Shown: positions 1 to 6,105, numbered from the stretch's first letter. The stretch is DNA of 10,032 bases from an uncultured Prevotella sp. (GCA_900548745.1 URLQ01000109.1:1-10032); one strand, 5' to 3'. Translations and numbers: made by a program. The notes: generated from the letters alone by a model not told the origin.

Positions 1-60
1 CAATGCTGCAACAGACAGCGCAACGATTTGCTTTCTTGAAAAGCGTGACATAAAGTCCAT
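1..60 (-). CDS. N-terminal fragment of an unidentified protein, possibly exported
   Basis: The first 20 codons of a leftward gene are visible; the rest lies beyond the left edge. The peptide begins MDFMSRFSRK and continues QIVALSVAAL. That is a short basic stretch followed by a hydrophobic one, as in a signal peptide or a first membrane segment. ATG codons occur at 58-60 and 49-51, and I cannot decide between them because neither has a clear Shine-Dalgarno sequence. A well-formed Bacteroidota promoter about 40 nt upstream (101-131) supports a real gene start here. The gene is separated from sulP by 213 nt containing that promoter and an inverted repeat, so it is probably a separate transcription unit. 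The product cannot be named from 20 residues. Confidence 0.6.
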   Translation of the reverse strand, partial: MDFMSRFSRKQIVALSVAAL

Positions 61-100
61 AATTACAGTTTCTCTCTATTGTTTTTCTGTATTAAGATGG

Positions 101-131
101 CAAAGATATATAAAATTGCTGATATGACAAA
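101..131 (-). promoter_or_regulatory. Bacteroidota promoter for the leftward gene at the left edge
   Basis: Read on the minus strand, TATCTTTG (108 to 101) matches the Bacteroidota -7 consensus TAnnTTTG. TTTG (131 to 128) matches the -33 element. The spacer is 19 nt, the same as at two other promoters in this window. The expected transcript start is near 93-95, giving a leader of about 35 nt before the ATG at 60. The match is seen directly; promoter activity is inferred. Confidence 0.7.
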
Positions 132-174
132 AAAGATACTTCCGATTTTATGCAGATTGGTATCTTGATATATC

Positions 175-225
175 CTATTGTTATTGCTGCAAGTAATATC
201 ATTACGGTTGCAGCAATAACAATAG
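175..225. repeat. Long perfect inverted repeat (18-bp arms) downstream of sulP
   Basis: The arms at 175-192 and 208-225 are exact reverse complements over 18 nt. Inside them GTAAT (193-197) pairs with ATTAC (201-205), leaving a 3-nt loop and a 2-nt bulge (206-207). As RNA this would be a hairpin of about 23 bp. It lies 48 nt beyond the sulP stop codon and upstream of the next leftward promoter. It could end or protect the 3' end of the sulP transcript. However, no U-rich tract follows on the minus strand, so it is not a classical intrinsic terminator. A small repeated palindromic element is an alternative. Confidence 0.75.
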
Positions 226-273
226 TGAGTCTGTTCTTGAATGTAGGGCTATTATGTCCTGTTGAAATCCGGA

Positions 274-1950
274 TTATTCCTCCACAATCTTGTTGGCTCT
301 TTCAAGGGCGATGTTGATGTGGCTGCAGATGTTCTCCTTGCCTACGGAATCATAGAATCCTGCTTTCTCAAGAGCTGTATGGACACTTGGATTGACTCCG
401 GAGAGAACAACCTGGATGCCCTCCTTCTTGCTCATCTCGCAAAGGTTGGTGAGGTTGTGGATTCCGGTGGAGTCTACAAACGGTACCTTTCGCATGCGGA
501 TGATACGCACCTTGGGACGGTCGCCGAAGGCTGCCATAATCTCTTCGAAACGGTTGCCGGCACCGAAGAAGTAAGGACCGTTGATTTCGTATACCTCCAC
601 GCCTTTGGGGATGGTGAGATGCTCAAGATTACCCTTTATCATGTCGCTCTCCTCGTTTATCTCATCCATGATGACCTTTACGTCGGTAGTCTCCGACATA
701 CGCTTCATGAACAGCAGACAGGCGATGATAAGTCCTACTTCGATGGCTACGGTAAGGTCGAAGATGATGGTCAGGAAGAAGGTGATGAGCAGCACGGTAA
801 CGTCGCTCTTCGGATTCTTCATCAGAGCAAGGAACGAACGCCAGCCACACATGCCATAGGACACAATGACGAGCACTCCCGCCAGACAAGCCATAGGGAT
901 GTATTTTGCCAGTGGCATGAAGAAGAGGAAGATGAGCAGCAGCACTACGGCATGGATGATGCCTGCGACAGGTGTCTTGCCGCCGTTGTTGATATTGGTC
1001 ATGGTGCGGGCAATGGCTCCTGTTGCCGGTATGCCTCCGAATATAGGAGAGGCGAGGTTTGCCACACCTTGTGCTATAAGCTCGGTGTTGGAGTTGTGGT
1101 GGTCGCCGATGACACCGTCGGCAACGGTAGCTGAGAGCAGCGACTCTATAGCTCCGAGCACAGCGATGGTAAGGGCTGGTGCCACAAGGCTCTTTATCGT
1201 TTCCCATGTTATCTCCGGCATGTGTGCCTCAGGGATGGCATTGCTTACGGAGAAGCGGTCGCCGATGGTCTTGATGGTGGTTACTCCGGCAAACTGCTTA
1301 AGCAGCAGAGCCGCCACGGTCATTACTATGATGGCAACGAGCGAGCCGGGAATCTTCTTGCTGAACTTAGGTGTGATGGCTATTATCACTACGCTGAGTA
1401 TTCCCACAGCGGCGCACCACCAGTCGATGGTGTTGAAGTTGCAAAGGTAACACCACCACTTCTCAAGAAAGTCGCTCGGCACCTTGTCTATGCTTAGTCC
1501 GAAGAGATCCTTTATCTGAGTGGTGAAGATGGTTACGGCTATTCCGCTTGTGAATCCCACGACGATGGGGTAGGGGATGAACTTGATGATGGTGCCGAGA
1601 TGCAGTATGCCGAACAGGATGAGGAAGGCACCTGCCATCAGAGTGGCGATGGTCAGTCCCTCAAAGCCATACTGCTGTATGATGCCATAGATGATAATGA
1701 TAAAGGCTCCTGTAGGTCCGCCGATCTGCACCTTGCTTCCACCCAGCAGGGAGATGATGAAGCCAGCCACGATGGCAGTGATGATGCCCTTCTCCGGTGT
1801 TACTCCTGATGCAATACCGAAGGCAATGGCAAGCGGCAAGGCAACGATGCCTACAATGATGCCTGCCATGAGGTCTGACATGAAATTCTTTCTGTTGTAG
1901 TTCTTCAGTGTGGAGAACAGTTGTGGTTTGAAATCTAATGTACTATTCAT
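274..1950 (-). CDS. SulP family inorganic anion transporter with C-terminal STAS domain
   Basis: This 558-residue inner-membrane protein belongs to the SulP/SLC26 family, which moves anions such as sulfate, bicarbonate or dicarboxylates, usually driven by H+ or Na+. The membrane domain covers roughly residues 25-415 and carries typical SulP segments: GGPTGAF (77-83), the GAIESLLSA region (267-275), and ATGAIARTMTNINNGG (309-324). A cytoplasmic STAS domain follows (about 450-555) with the family signature VPFVDSTG (489-496). Its Asp-Ser-Thr-Gly loop resembles that of anti-sigma-factor antagonists. Length and domain order are normal for a full bacterial SulP protein. The ATG at 1950 has no clear Shine-Dalgarno sequence, but the protein starts just ahead of the conserved domain as expected. 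It appears to be transcribed alone from the promoter at 2037-2067, through a leader containing a terminator-like hairpin. The substrate cannot be decided from sequence; sulfate or bicarbonate are guesses. Confidence 0.93.
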   Translation of the reverse strand: MNSTLDFKPQLFSTLKNYNRKNFMSDLMAGIIVGIVALPLAIAFGIASGVTPEKGIITAIVAGFIISLLGGSKVQIGGPTGAFIIIIYGIIQQYGFEGLTIATLMAGAFLILFGILHLGTIIKFIPYPIVVGFTSGIAVTIFTTQIKDLFGLSIDKVPSDFLEKWWCYLCNFNTIDWWCAAVGILSVVIIAITPKFSKKIPGSLVAIIVMTVAALLLKQFAGVTTIKTIGDRFSVSNAIPEAHMPEITWETIKSLVAPALTIAVLGAIESLLSATVADGVIGDHHNSNTELIAQGVANLASPIFGGIPATGAIARTMTNINNGGKTPVAGIIHAVVLLLIFLFFMPLAKYIPMACLAGVLVIVSYGMCGWRSFLALMKNPKSDVTVLLITFFLTIIFDLTVAIEVGLIIACLLFMKRMSETTDVKVIMDEINEESDMIKGNLEHLTIPKGVEVYEINGPYFFGAGNRFEEIMAAFGDRPKVRIIRMRKVPFVDSTGIHNLTNLCEMSKKEGIQVVLSGVNPSVHTALEKAGFYDSVGKENICSHINIALERANKIVEE

Positions 1951-1965
1951 CTGAATTGGAAAATG

Positions 1966-2013
1966 ATAAAATAAAAAGAGGGCAGTTCTGTTTGTTTATG
2001 GCAGAACTGCCCT
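1966..2013 (-). terminator. Intrinsic terminator after araC-type gene, also inside the sulP leader
   Basis: A 12-bp perfect stem is formed by 1979-1990 and 2002-2013 around an 11-nt loop. On the minus strand it is followed by CTCTTTTTATTTTAT, a U-rich tract. This is the form of an intrinsic terminator for the leftward GNAT-AraC transcript, whose last gene ends at 2108. The likely sulP promoter (2037-2067) lies upstream of this hairpin and the sulP ATG (1950) lies downstream. Transcripts starting at that promoter must therefore also pass it. It may be simply a leaky terminator, or a control point for sulP. Confidence 0.8.
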
Positions 2014-2036
2014 TATGCCGTTTTTGAATACTTCTG

Positions 2037-2067
2037 CAAAAGTAATTAAAAATGTTGAAGGGACAAA
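2037..2067 (-). promoter_or_regulatory. Bacteroidota promoter for sulP
   Basis: On the minus strand, TACTTTTG (2044 to 2037) matches the TAnnTTTG -7 element and TTTG (2067 to 2064) the -33 element, separated by 19 nt. The expected start is near 2030, giving a leader of about 80 nt to the ATG at 1950. That leader contains the hairpin at 1979-2013. The promoter lies in the gap between the AraC-type gene and sulP. I see no better candidate between the hairpin and the sulP start. Confidence 0.7.
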
Positions 2068-2107
2068 ATAAAAGTTAATAAATAAGCACTTTGTGCCGTG
2101 TACATCG

Positions 2108-3013
2108 TCAGGTGGTGACATCGTGCTTGTTGTTTGTGAAGCCCATCTGCTCTCTGTATTCCCTTGGCTTGCATCCCACTTTGTTTTTGAACTTGCTTGA
2201 GAAGTAATCCGGTGAGTCGAAGTTCAGCTGGTATGCTATCTCCTTTATTCTGATGCCTGTCGTGGAGAGCAGCTCTTTGGCTTTCTGCAGTTTCAGCTCC
2301 TGTTGGTAGAGTGCCGGCGAAACACCCGTAAACTCCTTGAAGAGCTTGCGGAAGTTGGAGTATCCCATACCCATCTGTTCGGCAATCTCCTGTATGGTGA
2401 TTCTGCTTTCCACTTCGTCGCGTATTATCATTTTTGCCTTGTTTATGATGTCCACCTTTCCTCTGTCTTTGTTCAGGATGATATTCCTCTCCTTGGAGTA
2501 CATCACTCCGATGAGGTTGTTTACAATGCCTGCCAGCACCTGCTGCGAGAACGCTGCCTCTTCTTTTGCCGCTTTCATTGCGGCTTCGTAGAGCTGTATC
2601 ACTTCCGGACAGTAGCCTACATGGTATATAGGCTTCTCTGGCGACAGGAATCCGTATCTCACCCTGTCGTCCATGTTTCTGCCTTTGTATCCAATCCAAT
2701 AGCTCTTCCATTTAGAGTCATGGAGAGGATGGTATGTATGCCATTCGTTAGGAAACAAGAGAAATATGTCGCCAGCTTTTATCTTTTGGTCCTTGACGTG
2801 TTCCGATGAGAATATTCCTTCCCCTTCCATGAGGTAGAGCATCTGGTATTCATCAAGTATTCTGCCTTTGTTCACGTCAAAGTAGTAGCCGCCGGCATGT
2901 CCTCTTGTCGGGTAAGGGTCACCAGGCTGCAACATGTCCATGCCCACTGTGCTTACGGTAAGTCCCCACAGTGCGTCTCTTTCGTTGGCTATAAGATATT
3001 TGCTGTCTTGCAT
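2108..3013 (-). CDS. AraC family transcriptional regulator
   Basis: This is a 301-residue DNA-binding regulator. The N-terminal half (about 15-110) looks like the cupin-type ligand-binding domain of AraC proteins, for example GDIFLLFPNEWHTYHP (81-96). The C-terminal region (about 185-290) is the AraC/XylS double helix-turn-helix domain. Its first helix-turn-helix is near 207-228 (IQEIAEQMGMGYSNFRKLF) and the second near 256-278, followed by the usual GCKPREYR ending. A longer open frame would add 22 residues and overlap the GNAT gene. I chose the ATG at 3013 because AAGGAGGT lies just upstream and the conserved domain begins after it. It follows the GNAT gene by 17 nt and is probably co-transcribed with it. 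The family often controls sugar use, but no sugar genes are nearby. The target and ligand are unknown; the adjacent sulP is one possibility. Confidence 0.92.
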   Translation of the reverse strand: MQDSKYLIANERDALWGLTVSTVGMDMLQPGDPYPTRGHAGGYYFDVNKGRILDEYQMLYLMEGEGIFSSEHVKDQKIKAGDIFLLFPNEWHTYHPLHDSKWKSYWIGYKGRNMDDRVRYGFLSPEKPIYHVGYCPEVIQLYEAAMKAAKEEAAFSQQVLAGIVNNLIGVMYSKERNIILNKDRGKVDIINKAKMIIRDEVESRITIQEIAEQMGMGYSNFRKLFKEFTGVSPALYQQELKLQKAKELLSTTGIRIKEIAYQLNFDSPDYFSSKFKNKVGCKPREYREQMGFTNNKHDVTT

Positions 3014-3016
3014 AGT

Positions 3017-3024
3017 ACCTCCTT
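3017..3024 (-). promoter_or_regulatory. Strong ribosome binding site for the AraC-type gene
   Basis: On the minus strand AAGGAGGT is followed by ACT and then the ATG at 3013-3011. It is a nearly ideal Shine-Dalgarno sequence in a genome where most starts lack one. It fixes the start and excludes the longer reading that begins at 3079 inside the GNAT gene. Confidence 0.85.
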
Positions 3025-3030
3025 CTTTTG

Positions 3031-3606
3031 TTATTTCTGTGTGCTGTATACGAGGTGTTTCATGGGGTGTCCGCCCCATGTGGCATCGTTGGAGTATTCA
3101 AATCCTACTCTTATATATAGTTTTTCTGCTTTAGGATTTCCTTTGTCTACGAGCAGTCCTGCCATAGGCAATCCCATGTTTCTTGCTTTTTCTATAGAAG
3201 CTTTGAGCAGTTCCGTTGCTATGCCGTGTCCTCTGAACTCCGGGAATACGGCAAGGCTGTCAAGATACAGCTCGCCAGCCTGCGTCTCATCGTCCATATT
3301 GCTGAAGTCTCTGTCGAAATGACTCTTGGCAGCATCGATGAAACGTCTTCTTAGTTCATGCAGCTTTGCGCCGTCGTATGAAACGCATGCTCCCATAACC
3401 CTTCCGTCTTCGCTTGTAGCCAGAAGGGTATTCCTATAGCTGTATTGCGAGTCTTCCATTTCCACAAGTTCGGTCATCATCCTGTGGAAATCGTCAATGG
3501 TATGTTTCTCTCCTGCAAAATAAAGGCAACACTCGTTGGTCATTGCTGCCATTATCAGCGTAGCTATGGTCTCGGCATGTTCTTTGCCAGCTTCATTTAT
3601 TTTCAT
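3031..3606 (-). CDS. GNAT family N-acetyltransferase
   Basis: This 191-residue cytoplasmic protein is predicted to transfer an acetyl group from acetyl-CoA to an amine on a small molecule or protein. The acetyl-CoA binding motif A is clear: a beta strand LYLDSLAVFP (113-122) runs into FRGHGIATELL (124-134), which contains the R-G-x-G-[IV]-A pyrophosphate loop. The C-terminal motif NPKAEKLYIRVGFEY (157-171) is typical of the family. The length is slightly above the usual 150-180 residues, the extra lying in a helical stretch near 80-110. The ATG at 3606 lies shortly downstream of a good promoter (3629-3659). It is the first gene of a likely two-gene unit with the AraC-type regulator. The substrate cannot be told from the sequence. 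Confidence 0.9.
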   Translation of the reverse strand: MKINEAGKEHAETIATLIMAAMTNECCLYFAGEKHTIDDFHRMMTELVEMEDSQYSYRNTLLATSEDGRVMGACVSYDGAKLHELRRRFIDAAKSHFDRDFSNMDDETQAGELYLDSLAVFPEFRGHGIATELLKASIEKARNMGLPMAGLLVDKGNPKAEKLYIRVGFEYSNDATWGGHPMKHLVYSTQK

Positions 3607-3628
3607 ATTCAGGTTAAATTATTTTCTG

Positions 3629-3659
3629 CAAATATAATAAAATAAATGAAGATGGCAAA
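3629..3659 (-). promoter_or_regulatory. Bacteroidota promoter for the GNAT-AraC operon
   Basis: On the minus strand, TATATTTG (3636 to 3629) matches TAnnTTTG, and TTTG (3659 to 3656) is a -33 element 19 nt away. The expected start is near 3622, giving a leader of about 16 nt. It lies in the 86-nt gap downstream of the histidine kinase gene. I see no strong terminator in that gap, so some read-through from the kinase is possible. Confidence 0.7.
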
Positions 3660-3692
3660 TTCTTGTAATGATAAAAAGGCAAGTCTGTTTTT

Positions 3693-5105
3693 TTATTTCT
3701 TCAACGTGAAGGTGAAGACGAGTCCTCCCTCTTCTGCATTTCTCACGCTTATCGTGCCTCCATGCAGCAGTATTGCGTTCTTTACGATGGCGAGTCCGAG
3801 TCCTGTTCCTCCCATCTTGCGGCTTCGTCCTTTGTCTACGCGGTAGAAGCGTTCGAAGAGTCTTTTGAGGTGTTCGTATGGCACACCCGTTCCGTTGTCG
3901 GCAAAGGTGAAGTGCCATTTGCTGTCTTCTTCCTCAGCGCTTATGGTCACCGTCGTTCCCTTGCCGGCATAGGCGATGGCATTGTCGGTAAGGTTACGGA
4001 ACACGCTGTATAGCAGCGAGTGGTTGCCAGGGATGATTATATTGTCGGGCAGTTTGTTTACGAGACACATGTCGTTCTCTTCCATCTGCAGGGCTGTCTC
4101 CTTCTGTATGTTGGTTACGGTTTGCGATATGTCTACTTTCTCGAAGTCGGTCAGCATTTCGGATGCGTCGTCAAGACGGTTCAGGGTGGAAATGTCGCGA
4201 AGCAGAGAAGTGAGCCGCTGTGCCTGTGCATAGCATCTCTCAAGGAACTGCTGCTTTATCGCCTCGTTGGTCTTCGGGTTGTCGAGAATCGTCTCCAGAT
4301 ATCCCTGTATGCTTGCCACCGGAGTCTTCAGCTCATGGGCGATGTTCTGTGTGAGCTGCCGCTTCAGTATGTTCTGCTCCTTCTTGGTGTGTTGCAGCCT
4401 TTTATACAGCTTGATAATCTTCTCCGCAATTTCGCCCAGCTCATCACTTGGAAACGCTACAAGGTCTTCCGTTTCGAGACTTTCGTTGTGGTCAGCCCTG
4501 TCTGCGAAGGTACGCAGCTTCATTATGTTCATTCCGAGTCTGTGGGTGAACCTATATAATAATATGGTAAGCAGTAACATGGCAACAAGTGCAAACCATA
4601 GATAGTGCTGGTCTGTCTGTAGCGTCTTCGCCAGACTGTTGTTGTATGGCAGGGCACTTCTTATTATGAACTTCTGCTGCGGAAAACAAGTGGCGGAGTA
4701 GAAATACTTCTGTCCGAGGGTAGAGCTTTTGCGGTCGATGTCGTAGCCCTCCCCATGCTTCAAGGCCTCCTTAATCTCGTTGCGGCCCAGATGGTTTTCG
4801 AGCGAGGAATAGTTCTTGTATTTGTTATCATAGAACACTCTGCCTTTCATGTCAATGAGCGTGACACGCAAATCCTGTTCGTAATGCGACTTTACATACT
4901 TGTCGATGTTCTTCTCCGACATGTTCTTGTTTATGCTTAGCACTTCAGCCATGTGTTCGTTGTAGTCTTGCAGTCTGGTGTCGAGAACGTCTATCTTATA
5001 TCTCTTCTCGCGGTCGTGCTGGAAGACAATGAATGAAACGGCGAACAGCATGAACACAGCCATTACTCCCCAGTATAATTTTGTTCCTACAGATGTTCTG
5101 TTCAT
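3693..5105 (-). CDS. Membrane sensor histidine kinase, PhoR-like
   Basis: This 470-residue inner-membrane kinase autophosphorylates on His and passes the phosphate to its partner regulator. Visible order: membrane segment 1 (about 11-29); an extracytoplasmic sensor region of about 140 residues (30-168); membrane segment 2 (about 169-186); and a HAMP-like linker (187-240) containing the usual SDELGEI (220-226). The dimerization/phosphoacceptor domain follows with NIAHELKTPV, His257. The ATPase domain has an N box (NLTDNAIAYA, Asn375), G1 (DNGTG, 403-407), an F box (FERFYRVDKGRSR, 417-429) and G2 (GGTGLGL, 432-438). All catalytic motifs are intact. It starts 23 nt after the response-regulator stop and is surely co-transcribed with it. 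The layout resembles PhoR-type kinases, but the sensor domain is not one I can assign to a signal. Confidence 0.93.
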   Translation of the reverse strand: MNRTSVGTKLYWGVMAVFMLFAVSFIVFQHDREKRYKIDVLDTRLQDYNEHMAEVLSINKNMSEKNIDKYVKSHYEQDLRVTLIDMKGRVFYDNKYKNYSSLENHLGRNEIKEALKHGEGYDIDRKSSTLGQKYFYSATCFPQQKFIIRSALPYNNSLAKTLQTDQHYLWFALVAMLLLTILLYRFTHRLGMNIMKLRTFADRADHNESLETEDLVAFPSDELGEIAEKIIKLYKRLQHTKKEQNILKRQLTQNIAHELKTPVASIQGYLETILDNPKTNEAIKQQFLERCYAQAQRLTSLLRDISTLNRLDDASEMLTDFEKVDISQTVTNIQKETALQMEENDMCLVNKLPDNIIIPGNHSLLYSVFRNLTDNAIAYAGKGTTVTISAEEEDSKWHFTFADNGTGVPYEHLKRLFERFYRVDKGRSRKMGGTGLGLAIVKNAILLHGGTISVRNAEEGGLVFTFTLKK

Positions 5106-5128
5106 ATTTTTTGTGGATTATATAATGT

Positions 5129-5818
5129 TCAGGCATCGAAATAATATCCGAAGCCTAACCTTGTAACGATGCATTTTGAGAATCTGCCTATCTTCTTGCG
5201 CAGTCTGGTGATGTTCACGTCAACTGTTCTGTCGAGCACGAGAACGTCTTTCGGCCAGATGCGGTCTATTAGCTCCTGTCGTGAGAACACCTTGCCCCTT
5301 TCGTCGAGCAGCAGATGCAGAATTTCAAATTCAGTCTTGGTGAAAGGAATGTCCTCTCCGTCGATGCTTACCGTCTTTTTGTCGAGGTTAAGCTCCAGTC
5401 CTTGATAGTTGATGATATTGCTGTGAGGCATGTCGTCCTTCTCTTTCGTACGTCGCAATACGGCACGCACCCTGACCATCACTTCTCGGAGGGAGAAAGG
5501 TTTGGAGATATAGTCGTCGGCTCCGAGGTTGAATCCTGTCACGGTATCGTTTTCCGTGTCTTTCGCTGTAAGGAATATTATCGGGATGTGGGCAGACAAC
5601 GGGTTCTCCTTGAGCCTTTTTGCGAGGGCAAATCCCGACATGCCGCGCATCATAACATCGAGTAAGAGCAGGTCGTACTTCTCTATTCCCATGTCGAGAG
5701 CTTCTTCTGCAGAATTTGCCATATCAACGTTGTAGCCTTCAGTTTCAAGATTGAACTTCAGGATTTCACACAGATCCTGTTCGTCATCAACTACCAGAAT
5801 GTTACTTTTTGTTTCCAT
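5129..5818 (-). CDS. OmpR/PhoB-class response regulator
   Basis: This 229-residue cytoplasmic transcription factor is activated by phosphorylation. The receiver domain (about 5-122) has the acidic pair Asp11/Asp12, the phospho-acceptor Asp54 (LLLLDVMM), Thr84 and Lys106 (SKPF). The C-terminal winged helix (about 133-227) shows the normal OmpR/PhoB pattern: FTKTEFEILHLLL (159-171), the recognition helix region DRTVDVNITRLRKKIG (196-211), and the wing ending in RLGFGYYF (220-227). It is the first gene of a two-gene operon with the histidine kinase. Its promoter region carries four heptamers at 11-bp intervals, the kind of tandem site these proteins bind, so autoregulation is likely. Gene order and sequence recall PhoB-PhoR, but no phosphate-uptake genes are in the window. 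The phosphate role is inference only. Confidence 0.95.
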   Translation of the reverse strand: METKSNILVVDDEQDLCEILKFNLETEGYNVDMANSAEEALDMGIEKYDLLLLDVMMRGMSGFALAKRLKENPLSAHIPIIFLTAKDTENDTVTGFNLGADDYISKPFSLREVMVRVRAVLRRTKEKDDMPHSNIINYQGLELNLDKKTVSIDGEDIPFTKTEFEILHLLLDERGKVFSRQELIDRIWPKDVLVLDRTVDVNITRLRKKIGRFSKCIVTRLGFGYYFDA

Positions 5819-5843
5819 TTCTATTGTCTTTATATTTCGTCGG

Positions 5844-5851
5844 CAAAGGTA
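5844..5851 (-). promoter_or_regulatory. -7 element for the response regulator operon
   Basis: On the minus strand TACCTTTG matches TAnnTTTG. The expected start is near 5837, giving a leader of about 20 nt. Unlike the other leftward promoters here, there is no TTTG at the -33 position (about 5871-5874). That position is occupied by one of the tandem heptamers, as at activator-dependent promoters. Confidence 0.6.
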
Positions 5852-5860
5852 TTCAAGCCG

Positions 5861-5900
5861 TTGTTCATACGTGTTTCAACGATATTACAATGTTGTTACA
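5861..5900 (-). promoter_or_regulatory. Four 11-bp-spaced heptamers, candidate PhoB-class binding site
   Basis: Read on the minus strand, four heptamers follow each other with 4-bp spacers: TGTAACA (5900-5894), TGTAATA (5889-5883), TGAAACA (5878-5872) and TGAACAA (5867-5861). All start at exact 11-bp steps, and the first three fit TGWAAYA. OmpR/PhoB regulators bind direct repeats with this geometry. The E. coli Pho box (TGTCATA/TGTCACA units) differs from the first two units by one base each. The array covers the expected -33 position of the regulator's promoter and points in the same direction. Autoregulation by the adjacent regulator is inferred. Confidence 0.55.
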
Positions 5901-5932
5901 TCGTAAATAGGTGAATGTCGAAGGGCTTGTTG

Positions 5933-5953
5933 CTTTGCAAATACTTTGCAAAT
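5933..5953. repeat. Tandem TTTGCAAA direct repeat with 11-bp period
   Basis: CTTTGCAAAT occurs at 5933-5942 and again at 5944-5953, so the two copies are offset by 11 nt, one helical turn. The core TTTGCAAA is itself a palindrome, so the site reads as a repeat on both strands. A further GCAAA follows at 5958-5962. This looks like a regulator binding site for one of the two divergent operons, but the binding protein is unknown. Confidence 0.55.
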
Positions 5954-5957
5954 GAGC

Positions 5958-5983
5958 GCAAAGAGAGTTTACTCTCAGTTTGC
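5958..5983. repeat. Interrupted inverted repeat in the divergent region
   Basis: GCAAA (5958-5962) and GAGAGT (5963-5968) are mirrored by ACTCTC (5971-5976) and TTTGC (5979-5983), with a 2-nt centre and a 2-nt bulge. It has no U-rich tract and lies outside the predicted transcripts of both operons. A DNA-binding site is therefore more likely than a terminator. Confidence 0.4.
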
Positions 5984-6003
5984 CGAGTGCAGCTAAGTAT
6001 TAT

Positions 6004-6024
6004 GCAAATATATGTATTATTTGC
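6004..6024. repeat. Palindrome with GCAAATA and TATTTGC arms
   Basis: GCAAATA (6004-6010) and TATTTGC (6018-6024) are exact reverse complements around a 7-nt centre. The outer GCAAA/TTTGC motif is the same as in the two neighbouring repeats. It lies about 75 nt upstream of the rightward -7 element. This is a candidate operator for the PLP-enzyme operon; function is inferred. Confidence 0.4.
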
Positions 6025-6097
6025 TGTAAACATATCACTTTTGTGGTTTATTATTAATATTTATTGCTGATGTTTCCGTTAATAATTCAATTTACTG

Positions 6098-6105
6098 TAA
6101 ATTTG
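6098..6105 (+). promoter_or_regulatory. -7 element for the PLP-enzyme operon
   Basis: TAAATTTG matches TAnnTTTG and is followed by an A-rich leader of about 25 nt up to the ATG at 6138. No clear TTTG lies about 19 nt upstream, so the promoter may be weak or activator-dependent. Confidence 0.55.

Noticed and set aside
262..1134. 290-codon open frame on the plus strand
   Set aside because: It lies entirely antisense to the SulP gene, and its translation has no recognizable domain. It is a shadow of a well-supported coding sequence, as are the plus-strand frames at 866-1450 and 4020-4559.
2046..2711. 221-codon minus-strand frame overlapping the AraC-type gene
   Set aside because: The out-of-frame translation is rich in Gln, Arg, His and Gly with no domain. 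The AraC reading in the other frame has clear helix-turn-helix motifs.
3660..3692. Terminator after the histidine kinase gene
   Set aside because: There is a CCTTTTT run on the minus strand, but only a weak A/T stem precedes it. I could not support a real hairpin.
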